DNA from: Aplidium turbinatum
Lineage: Eukaryota > Chordata > Ascidiacea > Aplousobranchia > Polyclinidae
Reading direction: 5' to 3'
Assembly (NCBI GenBank): GCA_918807975.1
Contig: OU964926.1
Coordinates: 23,691,996 to 23,755,995 of the forward strand
DNA: 64,000 bases
Shown: positions 44,602 to 62,930 of the stretch, piece after piece
Layout: each line of letters starts with the position of its first letter
How positions within the stretch are numbered: the stretch's first letter is position 1
Program-made: the position numbers and the translations under genes
The notes under the pieces: generated by a model
The model's database searches: none
What the model saw: only the letters and a program-made list of their open reading frames with translations
Told to the model about the DNA's origin: nothing

Positions 44602-44604
44602 TAA

Positions 44605-45542
44605 GTGATCATTTTAACATTGTTGCAAGTTTAATGCTATTTACTTGTGCTATCGTTATTGTATTTTGGCCTCAAAGCACGCAGATATGGCCGCCGAGAA
44701 GGAGCTCTCGGTAGGCCACGATGGCTGCCGGAAAAAAAACACGAGTTTTAAGGCCTGCTATCGAGATTCGCTACAGGTTTTTGTGCGATTTTCATGCTGA
44801 TTGTCTATGCACAAGTCGAACTCTTTCTTCATTAAAGCCAATACACTATCATAAGAATCAGTTTTTATGCAAACCATATTTGATGTCGTTATTTAATGTG
44901 CTTTGCTAACTGTTGCTTTTATCGCATCGTTATCAACATTTTCATGGAGTAGTAGAACTGTTGGAAGTCAACAGCCAACCTCTATCAGTGAGTTGGAAAG
45001 CTTGAGTCATAATGACTCATTGTTCATTTATGGATTATTACCTGGGTTTCCAGACATGTACGAAAAACGTTTTCTTTTCCCAAAAATGCCATGCCAGAGA
45101 ATACCATCAGCTGCGTTGTAAAATCTGTCTGTTTCTGCCTTGTCTTCACATACCTTAGTGTAAAAGACTGGAATGCTAAAAGCCACGTTGTAGGATAGCC
45201 TATGTAACCTACAGCATGCTCGAGCCGGAGACTAAAGTTAAGTGGTTTTACGGGTGCTCGCTTGTTGGGTACTGCCAACTGCGCAATCATTTATTAGTGC
45301 TTTTCTTTTACCGCTGCAAATATTAATGCCTAGAGCCGCCACTGCTATGCAATCACTGATACAATAAAATACTGTTTCAGCAAGTCTCGCTTATTTGTCA
45401 TGTCAGCAGTCTATGATATTTGTTTATTACGCAATTGTGCCAGGGGCGATCAAGCAAATAGGTTTAGGAAGGGGCAGCGATTTCAACAATAATATGTTGG
45501 TCTACATTAATTCAACCTTTCAAATACCTTGCTTGAAGTATA
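44605..45542. other. No gene seen
   Basis: Short chance frames only; no recognised repeat. Confidence 0.35.
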
Positions 45543-45624
45543 GACAGCAAATTTCGTCATTTTTATATTGATTCAACGTCTGCAGACGTTGAATCAATGT
45601 AAAAATGACGAATTTTGCTGTCTA
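45543..45624. repeat. Near-perfect palindrome of about 82 bp
   Basis: gacagcaaatttcgtcattt runs through a perfect 30-bp centre (ttgattcaacgtctg and its complement) back to gacagc. The outer bases TA on both sides could be a TA target. Partial relatives occur near 23979-24033 and 51090-51165. Confidence 0.75.
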
Positions 45625-45834
45625 GGATGAATAAATTTTGTTTTCTGTGTTTTAATGAGGGCGACCGCCTCCTTCTGGGTCCGTCCCCGCATTGTGTGAC
45701 CACGAATATATGTCATGCTACGTTTGCTAGTAATCTTTAATATTCTTTTCCTTTGCAGCCTATTACGCAATTGTGTAATCACGAATAACATGATTAAAAA
45801 ATCGTTTGTTTCAAGTGAAAAATAGGTTTACTTG

Positions 45835-47213
45835 CAGAGGTGGGCAGTAGCGCGCTACTTTTTTGGTAAAAGTAGCGGTAGCGGCGCTACTTTTTAGTTG
45901 GAGTAGCGGCTGCAGTAGCGGCGCTATTTTTATTCCAAAGTAGCGGGAGAGGCGCTACTTTTTTTCAGTCGCACTCCCGCTACTTTTTAATTTAAATTGA
46001 AAAAAAATGCTTGTTTTTTTTGCAATACTAGCGTGGTCAAGCAGCTATATAATCGGCTTGGTTGCAAAGTTTCAGTCTTTTCTAGCTGACGTTTTGACAT
46101 ATCATGGATGCAAGTTTGTTTCTGTCTTGACTCTTTGTTGTAAGTGTAGATATTTTAGTGTAATGTTTATTAAATGTATATATCATCGACTTGGTTGAGG
46201 GTGGCTGCTTGACTCGAAAACCGTCATGGTCACTTCGCAGCTTCCCGTTGTGATTTACTAACTTCAACGATGCAGTGTACATTTGTTATTTTTCTTTGTT
46301 TCAATTGTGTTCGTTAAGCGTGCTGCATCATTTAATGATTTTGCTGTTATAATATTGCACAACAAAAAAATAAACCAATCAATTTAGACATTCTCCAGGG
46401 CGAGTCCAAGGCATATTACGAAGTCTTGCTTCCAACCATCACAATTTGCAGGAAGAAGTTGACCGAGATCAGTGACCTGTGAGGAGTTGAAAGTCCTTGA
46501 AGCGGTGAAGAAACGATTCAACAATTGCTTCAACAACCTGAAATGCGTTATGGCATCATGTCTTCATCCCTCCTTCAAGACGTCGTGGCTACAATTTCTG
46601 CACTACGTTTCCACGGATGATGCTGACACACTGCGAGAAAAAGTCAAGACAGATGTAATTCGACTGTTGCGGGAGACATCAAGCCTGGTTGATACCGAGA
46701 AGAGTGACACCAACACCAGTCATGACTCCAAGGATGTATTTTTTGGAGTGTTTGCGTCATCCCGTGAAACGTCGGTGCAGAAGGAAACAGCAGTTGTGGA
46801 CGCCTTTTTTTCGGACAAGAGCAAGTCCTTGAGCTTTTCGAACACCGAGTTAAAACATCTGTTCATTAAATACAACACCCCAATTCCTTCCAGTGCTGCG
46901 GTGGAGAGACTTTTCACTGTTGGAAAAGATGTGCTTTAAGCGAAAGCGGGCAGGACTTAGTGACTCTCATTTTGAAATGCTCGTGGTTTTGAAAGATGCG
47001 TAACAATAAATTTCCCTTAGAATGTGTTTTCTATAACGACGTCAAAATGACAGTGTAAACAAATGATAACATTCGTTTTCAAAGTCATTTTTGCGTCACT
47101 AGGGACTTGAGTGTTTCCTAGTGTCATTTTAGACAAAAGTAGCGGTAGCGCGCGCTACTTTGGCCGAGTAGCGCGCTACTTTAAAAGTAGCGGGTGCCCA
47201 CTGCCCACCTCTG
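45835..47213 (+). mobile_element. hAT transposon copy with perfect 8-bp target duplication
   Basis: Inverted ends CAGAGGTGGGCAGT with sub-terminal agtagcgcgctact repeats. TTTACTTG at 45827-45834 and 47214-47221. At 1379 bp it is short for an autonomous hAT and holds only the 3' part of the transposase. Confidence 0.85.
46472..46939 (+). CDS. hAT transposase C-terminal fragment (155 aa)
   Basis: Ends HLFIKYNTPIPSSAAVERLF, the hAT dimerisation block. Just upstream, 46391-46470 reads as further transposase (SKAYYEVLLPTITICRKKL) in another frame, so the gene is broken or spliced there. The BED finger and catalytic N-terminal half are missing. The element would need another source of transposase. 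Confidence 0.65.
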   Translation: MTCEELKVLEAVKKRFNNCFNNLKCVMASCLHPSFKTSWLQFLHYVSTDDADTLREKVKTDVIRLLRETSSLVDTEKSDTNTSHDSKDVFFGVFASSRETSVQKETAVVDAFFSDKSKSLSFSNTELKHLFIKYNTPIPSSAAVERLFTVGKDVL

Positions 47214-47399
47214 TTTACTTGTATCCTACAGAAAAGTTCAATTCATTCTGACCGCAATAAACCACCTTTTTTACCACATTATCATTGTGTTGTCCGTGTG
47301 CGAAGCAATAGATTTTCGCTTTTAGCAGCATGATTATTAGCTTACTTCACAAATGTAGATACAAACCTCCTGTTTTAGCCTGATGCTGCGAGTTCGCTA

Positions 47400-47720
47400 T
47401 GGTAATAGCGGTTAGCACTTGCTTTCGGAACACAGTTCCTTAGTGACGTGCTATGTTTCAGCCAATTAATGTCATTTTCACGTTTGTCGTTTTGAGTAAA
47501 GGAACTCCCCGGTTGTCATGGTAACTAGCGGGTGCTTGTTCAAGCGGTTACTTCATGGTTGGTTGCACAATGACGGTGGGTTGATAATCTCGAAACCTCT
47601 TCTCGCGGCTGAGTGATTCCTGTGTTTTGCCATGCTAGGCAGGTTGTCGTTGCCTCATCTTGCCCCCTTGAAAAGTCAGTCGCGTCTGATTGACGAAACG
47701 TCGGAATGAACGCAGGCGAA
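47400..47720. mobile_element. Penelope-type fragments
   Basis: 47415-47460 in reverse complement matches the 3' flank of the GIY-YIG fragment at 29310-29345. 47614-47706 matches the arm of the intron 3 inverted pair, ending gattgacgaaacgtcgg, but its ribozyme-like core is degenerate. Confidence 0.5.
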
Positions 47721-49165
47721 TGCACATTTCACTTTTGTTGAACCAGTAAGATAAACTTTTCCACAGTTTAGATTTGCATTGAAAAATTGTTCCTTGGTAA
47801 CATTTATTTCACTTGTAAAACAGACCATAAACTCGATTGTTAGGCATAGAAAATGAAACAATAACTCATAAATGTGTCACAAATGAATCATGTTTCGATA
47901 TCTGTTAAAAAATAGCCAATAGCAATGAATGACAAAACGCTTTCTGTTTATTTCTTTGTTGCAGTACCCTATGATACACTCTACACAATTTTAATGAGCA
48001 AAATTTGCCAAATCATGGTTTCCGCGAGGCAGCTTCCAGCATGGAAAGTACCTGGAAAATTTCACACATGACTTCCAGCCGAATATTGAGAAAAACTAAA
48101 ATACAACTTCCCAGCTAAAATAATTAATCCGACCAAACGTTGAATAAATGTAGAAAGGATGGGTTTTTCTGGATGGATTAATGGTCAAACACCTCTCAGC
48201 AATAAAAAAAAAAACTAGTCAATAAAAGCGATATTTCGAAATTGATCACATCTAAGGTAAAATAATTGATTTTTCACAAAACAAGCTTTTGCTGATTCAT
48301 TGCAGTGAAAAAGTCCCCTTTTCTGGTAATCGACATTTTCTGTCGAAACCACATTATACGTCATAGATGCCAACTTGATGGACAGCACGTACGCAGGCTT
48401 TAGGGACAAGCCGGGAAAACCTCTGGTTACCTTGTAAAATATATTTGTTTAACGTTGTAGGGTTATCTTGTTCAGCAGGTAGCCTAACCTTGACCTCAGA
48501 GAGAACGTCTTACTATGTTGATATGTTTACAGCCGACAAATACGCAAGCAAATCAGCAGCACAATCGTCCCACATTTACTTGATTGTGATTGGTATAAAT
48601 AAAAGGTGTGTCCTACTCGAGCCAATGGCTTTCTCTCCAACACGAAAGGGAGTTTTTTTTAAAGTCACCATAGCTCAAATTAATTTCTCCTATTTGGGAT
48701 TTTTTTCTGTTGTGAAACAGTTAATTGATACGTAGCTTTAAAAATTAATCCAAATCACCGAATTTGATAACGAACGGAATGGATGAAGAAAGCTACTGCA
48801 CTCAGCTAGTCAAACCGTTGAACATAAAATTAACATCTTCAGGCTCTGGGCAAAAGTTAAAAAGCTACCTTTACTGCACTAGCCTATGCATTACATTGAG
48901 TCAGCTATACAGTATATACATGAAGAATGGTGTGAAAACAAATTTAACAGAGATTGGCCGCGTGGCAGTCAACGAATAACTAAAATTACATACTATTATG
49001 ACGTCAAAATATTTTGTATAAACAAAGTTGCATAAAACGAGAAAGGCAACTATGAACCTCAAGCGGACCTTGCATGTACGGTACAAATATACATTACAAT
49101 TGGTTACAATTTTGCGATGGCATGTTCACAGTTATCAGCAAACCGTGAAGCATAACATAAAACTG
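47721..49165. other. No gene seen
   Basis: AT-rich intergenic DNA with chance frames only. Confidence 0.35.
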
Positions 49166-49168
49166 CAC

Positions 49169-49422
49169 CGTTTCTAGCACTAGTTGCAACGTTCATCTGA
49201 TAAAAGTGGAAGTAAAAGCAACGACAGACAGGTTGATTTATTGGTTCACTGACGTTTCGTGCACCATGACAATGCGCATCCTCAGAGCGAATAACATACA
49301 AAGCATTGAGGAAGCGCATTGTCATGGTGCGCGAAACATCAGTGAAGCAATGCATCAACCTGTTTGTCATCGCTTTCACTGTTATCAGATGAACGTTGCA
49401 ACTAGTGCTAGAAACGATAATT
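49169..49422. repeat. Second inverted repeat pair with GAAAC motif
   Basis: Arms of about 120 bp (49169-49295 and 49303-49422) meet almost directly. Each reads, in one sense, a (c/t)tgagga block, a gcgcattgtcatggtgc hairpin region and gaaac(g/a)tcagtg, similar in layout to the Penelope-type arms at 39392-40133. Confidence 0.55.
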
Positions 49423-49429
49423 GTCCTGA

Positions 49430-50640
49430 TGAACACCCAAACTTTTCAGTATTCATATAACGGTATCATGTACAATGCTTCAAAGCTTAAGCTTGCTGTA
49501 GTCATTGTGTACATCATAGCACCATGGAGCTCAATCCAAAAAGAAAATGGTCTCGTTTACAGCGTTTCAACGTCGCCATAGGTTGAAACGAAGAAAAAAG
49601 GGCAATTTTTTCTGGCTGGTAGTGGACAAGTTATCTGGTAATAGACTAAGACATAAGTGGAGCCACAACTACAGAAATAATGACCAATAGGCAAGCAAAC
49701 AAAACGCGAAGTGAAACCTTCACGAGATACGTACAAACTTGTCCGGACGAAAATCCGCTCGCGAGCAAGCAAGAGAAGGTCGTGCTTTAAGGAATTCCCA
49801 GACAACAAATCAACTGTTTGTTACATTGATTTAACGTCTGAATCAAGATAAAAAAAAAACTTTTAATTTTCTGTCTCGGTATCAACCCCAACGCTGAGAT
49901 AATGAACTGGTTACAGTTGAAATTGCCTGGTGGATCACGACCAGAAAGAACCACACAAATCCATCACATCATACAACTTGGATGAAATACACTTGAACAT
50001 CAGCAACTATTTTGTCGGGTGGGATTTTGCCCGAGTCATCCTAATTTGCATGCAACTACGAATAAATTAAAAGCAGGAGTGGCACGTATTTTTATGAATT
50101 TGTGAATACACAACAAGACGAAGTTTGCCAAAGCTATATACAATAATGTATGTTGCTGTTTGTGCTGTCCTAGCAAAGAGATTCTAGTATATGAAAGCTG
50201 TTGCGAATACGGCCAACGAGAGTTGAATATCAGTCAAACCGAACGTTGAGCAAAAGAAAAAATGCATCAAAAAGATCGCAAGCTGGACCCAGGCGTGCTA
50301 ATCCAGATAATAAGATTGCTTTATTTAGCAACGATTCAACGTATGCAGTTTAATGAGATTACAATTGCTGAAATCTTACTGGTACCGAATCGTTCGTAAA
50401 AAAAGGATAGAACAGTCTAAGAAAATTCTTACTTGATCTGGTATAGAGAGATGAGTAATTACAAAAGTGCATTGAAATTTAGGGATAAGCTGCCACACAA
50501 ACGTCACAAAGTCACATTTTTCGGCGTTGATTCTGCGTCAAAATGCGAGTAATCGACATTAATTGTTTGATTTTCTCCTCTGTAGAATGTTGACAAGATG
50601 ATGTAGCTTGAAGACTAAACCAAGCCGTTTGAACGAAACA
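49430..50640. other. Downstream of EGLN, no gene seen
   Basis: Non-coding. A minus-strand AATAAA (plus-strand tttatt at 50319-50324) lies about 325 bp after the EGLN stop and is a candidate polyadenylation signal. Confidence 0.35.
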
Positions 50641-50647
50641 AAAAGCA

Positions 50648-56775
<6,128 letters not shown>

Positions 56776-57680
56776 CTGCTTTAAAAACATTTAGACATTG
56801 AATTCAAAAAGGCACATAATTTTTAATTAGGTTTAAAAATACTTTCAACAAGCATAATGACTCGATGACTGAGGTAATAATACATATGATTCCAGGAGTT
56901 CAAACGTTAAGACTTGATATTCACAGTGACAAGTGACTCTACGCTCCACATTAAGAGCACACATGACAACAGTTATGTGGTTCTGGGAAGCAAACTCCCT
57001 TGTTTCAACAAATCAGAAAACATCAACTTCTCTGGGTACATAGGATGAGACATCTAAAAAATTCAGTTTAAATTAAACTCTCCTATTTTCAAAACAGCTC
57101 AAAAGCAATCAAAACCAAAGAAGACTGACACAAACTTTCATGAGAAGAATTCAATCCCTTCCATAGTACAGCCCAGACGCACTATGCCACTATAAGAATC
57201 GGCTAAAAATTGCAAATTATGAAAACTTTTCAATGGTGTTATTTTGCACCCAACTGGTTTAACATAAATTATCATTATTATAACATATGCAACATTATAT
57301 AGCATACTATGCAACTTCTCTTAACTTATCAGGGCACTGATTGGTTGTGAAAATCTTACCACAAGACTGCTCACAGTGCTCAAGAAAGCCTCTATATTAC
57401 AGTAGAAGCTTAATCCTGGCAGTTTGAAATACCATACTTGCAAAGGCTTAAAACCTGTCTGTTCAGAAATTCAAATGCTTAACCAACTTTTTGATGGGGA
57501 TAATTAAAATATAACTATTTCTACTCCTTTAATGTCAACCATAGTTAATATCACTTAGCCACATCTTCTAACAAACTGTTTATTTATAATATAGTTGCTA
57601 TGTTATATCAATAACTAATAGTCTAATACATTAATATATATATAGTGTTGCGTAGTGCATATCGTCGTTAATAAGCTAAC
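56776..57680. other. Upstream of the first secure EGLN exon, no clear gene
   Basis: AT-rich, with only the weak mini-exon candidate noted separately. Confidence 0.35.
57360..57391 (-). CDS. Possible EGLN upstream mini-exon
   Basis: A 32-bp stretch between AG and gtaaga on the minus strand reads GFLEHCEQSC plus one base, and its outgoing phase fits the 56775 exon. His and Cys spacing only loosely recalls the end of a MYND finger, and the acceptor tract is weak. Confidence 0.15.
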
Positions 57681-57799
57681 TATCGTAAGTCCAAATTTTT
57701 CAAAATTGCGTTTTTGATTGATTTGGTGTCTTTATAGACTACAGATTATTTTGTTAAAGCATCGTAACTCCATCTACTTTAGTTTTGATGATACACAAT

Positions 57800-58721
57800 C
57801 AGGCCTCGAAATTTGTACTTTTTTCCGGCGGTCAAGCATGTCCTACCGGACTGGCCCTTTCAGCAGACATTTAATATCTCAACCGGACATATTTTTTGCT
57901 TGCAAATAAATCAGTGCGTTAATGACAGTCGTGTAATGACCCAATAAACACAATTGAAAACAATCCAAATTTCCTTATTACAAAAGCAACTCCTATCATT
58001 TATTCAGTGGTTTTCGCGTTATAGAATCGTTGTGCCAAGCGATTACTGCCGGCGCGGGGTCGTAAATCTCCATGTCAGGACTGTCCAGACAAAAGCGCAT
58101 TAGTGACTCAATAGTGTTAGCCCTCAATAGTGTTAGCCCTCAATAGTGTTAGCCTTCAATAGTGTTAGTGTTAACTAACTAACACAATTTAGTGTTAGTC
58201 TAACACCCTCCCTAATGTGCAGAAATTCTATTTCTATCAGTATCACTCAGCGTGAATAAGGTCGCCACATTCGCCAAAGCACGTGCGGAACCCAGCTGAG
58301 ACTTGCTTCTCTGTGACGTTTCTTTTTAACAAATGATCAATGTAACGCAATAATCCTCATTGTTAATATTAGAATACATATCCTGCCAAAAAGTTCAGAC
58401 AACTTTATTTCAAGGTAATATTGCAAGGCGTTGAAATGATGTAAAAATAGCTACTTTTGCCATCAGCTTGTTAACCACGCCACTCTAATGTGATCTTTAA
58501 TGCAATTGCCTGTACTATTATTGTTTCAGCTCCGTATTTGTTCGCGTTGAACAAACAATTGTAACAATTCAAATTTAAAATATATTTTTGCTGCATTAGC
58601 TCTATTTTTGTCAAGAACTTTGCGGCGGTCATTTATGACCGACCAATGAGTGGGCTTCGGCAGACATTCGAGGTCATTCCGGAGGTCATGTCCGCCATGA
58701 CCGCCGGAATTTCGAGGCCTG
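57800..58721. mobile_element. hAT-like element with CAGGCCTCGAAAT ends
   Basis: Inverted ends caggcctcgaaatt with sub-terminal ccggcggtca. CACAAT lies directly outside both ends (57794-57799, 58722-58727). Confidence 0.6.
58110..58205. repeat. Minisatellite of ctcaatagtgttagcc units
   Basis: Four near-identical copies of an 18-bp unit followed by shorter gtgttag repeats, inside the element at 57800. Confidence 0.75.
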
Positions 58722-60619
58722 CACAATGATGAACTATCGTAAATGGGAGTTACGATAGTTTTGCAAAAAAAAAGACATAAAATGAGACTTACGATACTCT
58801 GCTCTGAAAGTAATTTTACACGTTTCATGTTAACACTCCATTTTCTTTTAGATAATTTTTCTTTCAATCGTTTTTTTGCATGTTGATGTTTAAGGCTTAG
58901 TTATATTTCTTTCGATTTCGCACACAAAAATTTTGCTGCATTATTGTAACTACATTTCGACAATTTTTTTTTGTTAAACTATCGTATGTCCATATTCATA
59001 CGCGCCGACTTCCGGGGGGGCCCGGCGCCCCCCGTAAATGTATGGTTGAAGGGCAACAAAAATGGTTATTACAAGTGGTGTTTCAAAGATAAAACACTTC
59101 ACGAAAGAAATTTAGATCATTATTTTAAACGGACTTAAAGAATGCCGAAAGGGAAAAATAGCCTACGTTGCTCTTGCCCGCAAAACAGCAGCTGATCGCA
59201 TGGCTTTCTCATACGGTATGGAAATTTCAAAGTAGATGGTAGAGTAACTTACGCTGCTGGAATAGGCACGCAACTATTCATGGCAATATTAAGTAAACCA
59301 GCTAAATTAGACACGCTATTTTCAACGAGGTCTTCCCCGCTGTGAGATCAATTATGATTCAACAGAACGCATTGTTTTGTTCGCAATGTGTGAGAATAAA
59401 ATCGAAAACCGATAAAAGAAAAGGTGTTTAATGGTATTGGTCGCAGATATTGCTTGCATTAACGACATCTCTTACCGCTATTATCACCTAGCCAACCTGA
59501 CATCATTGTTTTATGCGGCCGTTAAGGTTTTACATCAACTTCAATGATCATGGAATGTTACGTAATAAGAACGATTATATCCTAGACGCAAAAATTAAAA
59601 ATATAATACTGATCTCTTAAAACAGCTCTTTCCGCTGTTTTGTGTCGTGAGCTTTGCATATTGTTCAACAAGTGCATAAAGTTTAGAATTGACAACATAT
59701 CATTAAATTTGAAAATTAAGTTTGAATCACCACAAATAAACGTATTCAAAACTTTTAGTTCGGCCGACGCCATTACACACTCCGTAATGTACGTCGGCAA
59801 TGATTTTGCCGCAGCAAAAATGTGTTCATTTTGAAAACCGCCAAGCTTGTCCCGTGTATAAGTTGAATCTGTCTTTTTGAGGTGAAAATCACTTGCGAAC
59901 ATCAACCTATACTTGAATATATACGGTATTCGATAAAAGACTATAAAGACTTTCGATAAAAAACAGAAGAGAAAACACTTCGTCGTTGTTAATGCTTTGA
60001 AGATAAGTAATTAACAAAACGAGCGAAACGAAGCTAATAAAACTGATAGCGGGTTTCCACTCTGCTTGAGATCATGATTTTTTGCGTTTTATTTCGATAA
60101 CTTCACTGTCTTGATCGTTGGTATTCACTCGCATGAAAAGGAAATGAATCGGCTTGTTTTCCAACTGTTCCAATTATGAGCTAACAATATCAAAATTTTT
60201 ACGACTAGGCGTACTGCATGCGTAAAACTAATCGTTTCAATCAGCGGTTCTAATAAATTCGGTTTGCGACCTAGGTGTCAATATAAGCAAGACACTAAGC
60301 TTAATCAAAGACTATTTTAATTGAGTAAAATAGCGTTATGGTTATGACGTCATCACCTTTCTCGCCCCCCAAGGTTTTTTGAAAAGTTGGCGCCTGTACA
60401 TCAGAAATATTTTTTTAGAATTTGAATTTTCTAAATAACTAAAATAACCACCTGATTGAAATATCAAAAATAAACAGAGAAATTGAATATTTTTTGTTCC
60501 AAATCCAGCATTTAGGTTATTGTTGATCAATACAAAATATAGTTGAACATCATTACTAAACATGGAGGGTAATATTTTTAATTCAATTGAAAAGCAACTT
60601 GATTCATACACTAAAGGGG

Positions 60620-60735
60620 TTTTTGACCAGTTCTGACCAGTAATACTAATAGGTGGTCAAAACTGCCCGGTTTAAACCAGGTTTTAACCGGGCGGTTTAA
60701 ACTTCCCCAGTTTAAACCGATTAACCCTGATGTAC
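60620..60735. repeat. Repeated gtttaaacc motifs
   Basis: ggtttaaaccagg and related palindromic blocks recur about four times over 100 bp. Confidence 0.5.
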
Positions 60736-60809
60736 AGAAGACAACGTAAACTTTAAAATTCAATTTTCTCAAAACTGCATTTTTGGAGTTACGATAGTTC
60801 AGCTTATTA

Positions 60810-61556
60810 GCAACGGGGTCATTTCATTATAATTCATCCAGGCCATGGAACCATAGAATTTAGAATTGTCCCATTTTTTCACAGTTTAAAATGCTTGAAA
60901 TTCTGAGTTATTTGGCACAAATTTTGTCAAAATTGGTTGAGCGGTTTTTGTTTTATCGCTGTTTTAATGTTTGACCACCAGGTGGCGATTTTTTTAATGA
61001 GCCGCATAAAAATGCTCATATCTTGGGACCTAGTTGCCCAATCTTCATAAAATTGGTATCTATCTCCCCATTTTCAGGGGTGGGCTTTCCAAAAATGAAG
61101 GTTAAAATGAGCTAGGAGTTATACTTTTTGTGATATAAACATTTGTAGTGCTTCGATTGCATGGCCGATTTCGCCATGCGGCCACACATTTTTTTCAAAA
61201 TTTTTTTGATCATTATTATTAGCATAAATGTTATATTCCAGAAATATCTTTTCAATCACTTACAATTCACAACCTCATAATAAAAATTGTGCACAAAAAT
61301 GCAGAATTTTTAAAATAGTCAAAAACATTGGATTTTATTTTTTTGGATATTTGGGATAAGACTTTAGATTTCATTACCACTACTTGTATTACAACTATTT
61401 TATGAGCAGAACTGTAGTCAAGCTTTCTTCTCAATGCTAATATTGACGTAGATAACTGACTCCTATTCCAATAATTCCACTTTAATCACTAACAATTCAT
61501 CAGCCCATACTGGGTGGTCCGCCTCTTCCCCCCCCCCCCCCCCTTACTACGCCACT
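60810..61556. other. Repeat-like DNA ending in a poly(C) hAT-type end
   Basis: No gene. The right edge (a poly(C) run, then cttactacgccactg) is the complement of a CAGTGGCGTAGTAAGGGG end. The matching left end was not found. Confidence 0.35.
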
Positions 61557-61663
61557 GTATGTCAAGCAAAGAATAGTACAGTAGTATAATACACTATTAC
61601 ACAAAGTGAAGGAGTCAAGACATAAAGATGAAGGAGTTTAATACATCGAAAGGATGTAATGAG

Positions 61664-62661
61664 GGGAGCAAGTCTTTTAGGCGCAGACAGTTTGGCGCCG
61701 GTCAAATAGACTCGCACACTGTGGCGTCTGGATATTTAGGTGTAGAGCACTGTGGCGCCCGTTTATTTCTAAGGTGCTATTCCTAGTAAAGTCTGCAGAT
61801 TGTATCAGCTTGGCAGGTAGGGCAATGCTTTTCACACAAAATGTTATATTGAACAAAAAAATATGTCATGGCTTCCGTGAGTAAAGCTGCTTATGCCGGC
61901 AATGCTTTTCCCACAAAATGTTATATTGAACAGAAAAATATATTGTATTTTAATGCGCGTGTTCCGCAATTATTTGTTGTTAGTCCAGGTTTGCGTCGGC
62001 GAAAGTTTTATCAATAAATTATATTCAAGTTTCCGAACACTACTGAGTTCACTTTTAGTTAAGTCAAATAATAACTACACTAAACATCAGTAAAAAATAT
62101 ACCGTAGCCTATATTCAAGCGGGTGGTAGGCTTGAGTGAAGAGTAACTTAGTTTTCTGTCAAAACCCTGACTAGGTTTAATAACGAGCAAAGTCGCACCA
62201 TTATGCTTGCAACTTGTAACCAAGGTTCACATGCCCTATAGAAGTGTATTCATGTAGTAGAGCGTTGTCTCATACGTACTCGCAACACGACCAATCCATC
62301 CGAGTAGAAGTAATTGCGAAAGATAACAGATTAAGTAAAGGTCCATCTGGCTGCAACCTGTGTTCAGGATGAATAGCAAATGTCCTGTGGAGATGAGCTA
62401 AAATCAAGAGTAGTAGAGCGTTGTCTCGCACCTCATATCCACATGCGCATTAACAAAACAACATATTTTTTCTGTTCAATATAACATTTTGTGTGAAAAG
62501 CATTGCCCTACCTGCCAAGCTGATACAATCTGCAGACTTTACTGGGAATAGCACCTAAATAAACGGGCGCCACAGTGCTCCGCATCTAAATATACAGACG
62601 CCACAGTGTGCGCGTCTATTTGACCGGCGCCCAACTGTCTGCGCCTAAAAGACGTGGACCC
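61664..62661. mobile_element. Long-TIR element (GGG-cttttaggcgc family), copy 2
   Basis: Same ends as the element at 54116. Perfect GTAATGAG at 61656-61663 and 62662-62669. Inverted arms of about 215 bp, then sequence matching the copy 1 interior (ttagtccaggtttgcg, aagtttccgaaca). Half the length of copy 1. Confidence 0.82.
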
Positions 62662-62930
62662 GTAATGAGCTTGTCCGATGTGGGAAATAATTATATAATA
62701 CCATTTTCCAAACATGTCTCGCTGCTACTGGTAGGACAGTGTGCATAGTACAATTGCGTTACTTTAATTTGTCAGAAGTTACATTAAAGAACAGCGACAG
62801 TCTTAATAGTAAAGTGAGTTATATGCAACAATCTAAGAAATACATAACAGTCTGAGAAAGAAAGTACATTACAAAATAAAGTCACACTATTCTGAGGATA
62901 TAACTACAAGTCTATACACTTCTGCTATCA

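Larger units (their letters stand above)
57672..60805. mobile_element. Element with aactatcgta ends, containing others
   Basis: taataagctaactatcgta at 57671-57689 and its inverted relative near 60783-60808 flank the block. The sub-terminal tccaaa, then aaaattgcg/aaaactgca, is also inverted. Internal copies of aactatcgta occur near 58734, 58755 and 58978. The class is unknown. Confidence 0.4.

Noticed and set aside
58526-58867. Open frame of 113 codons on the minus strand
   Set aside because: Crosses the end of the CAGGCCTCG element and shows no domain; not accepted as an EGLN upstream exon.
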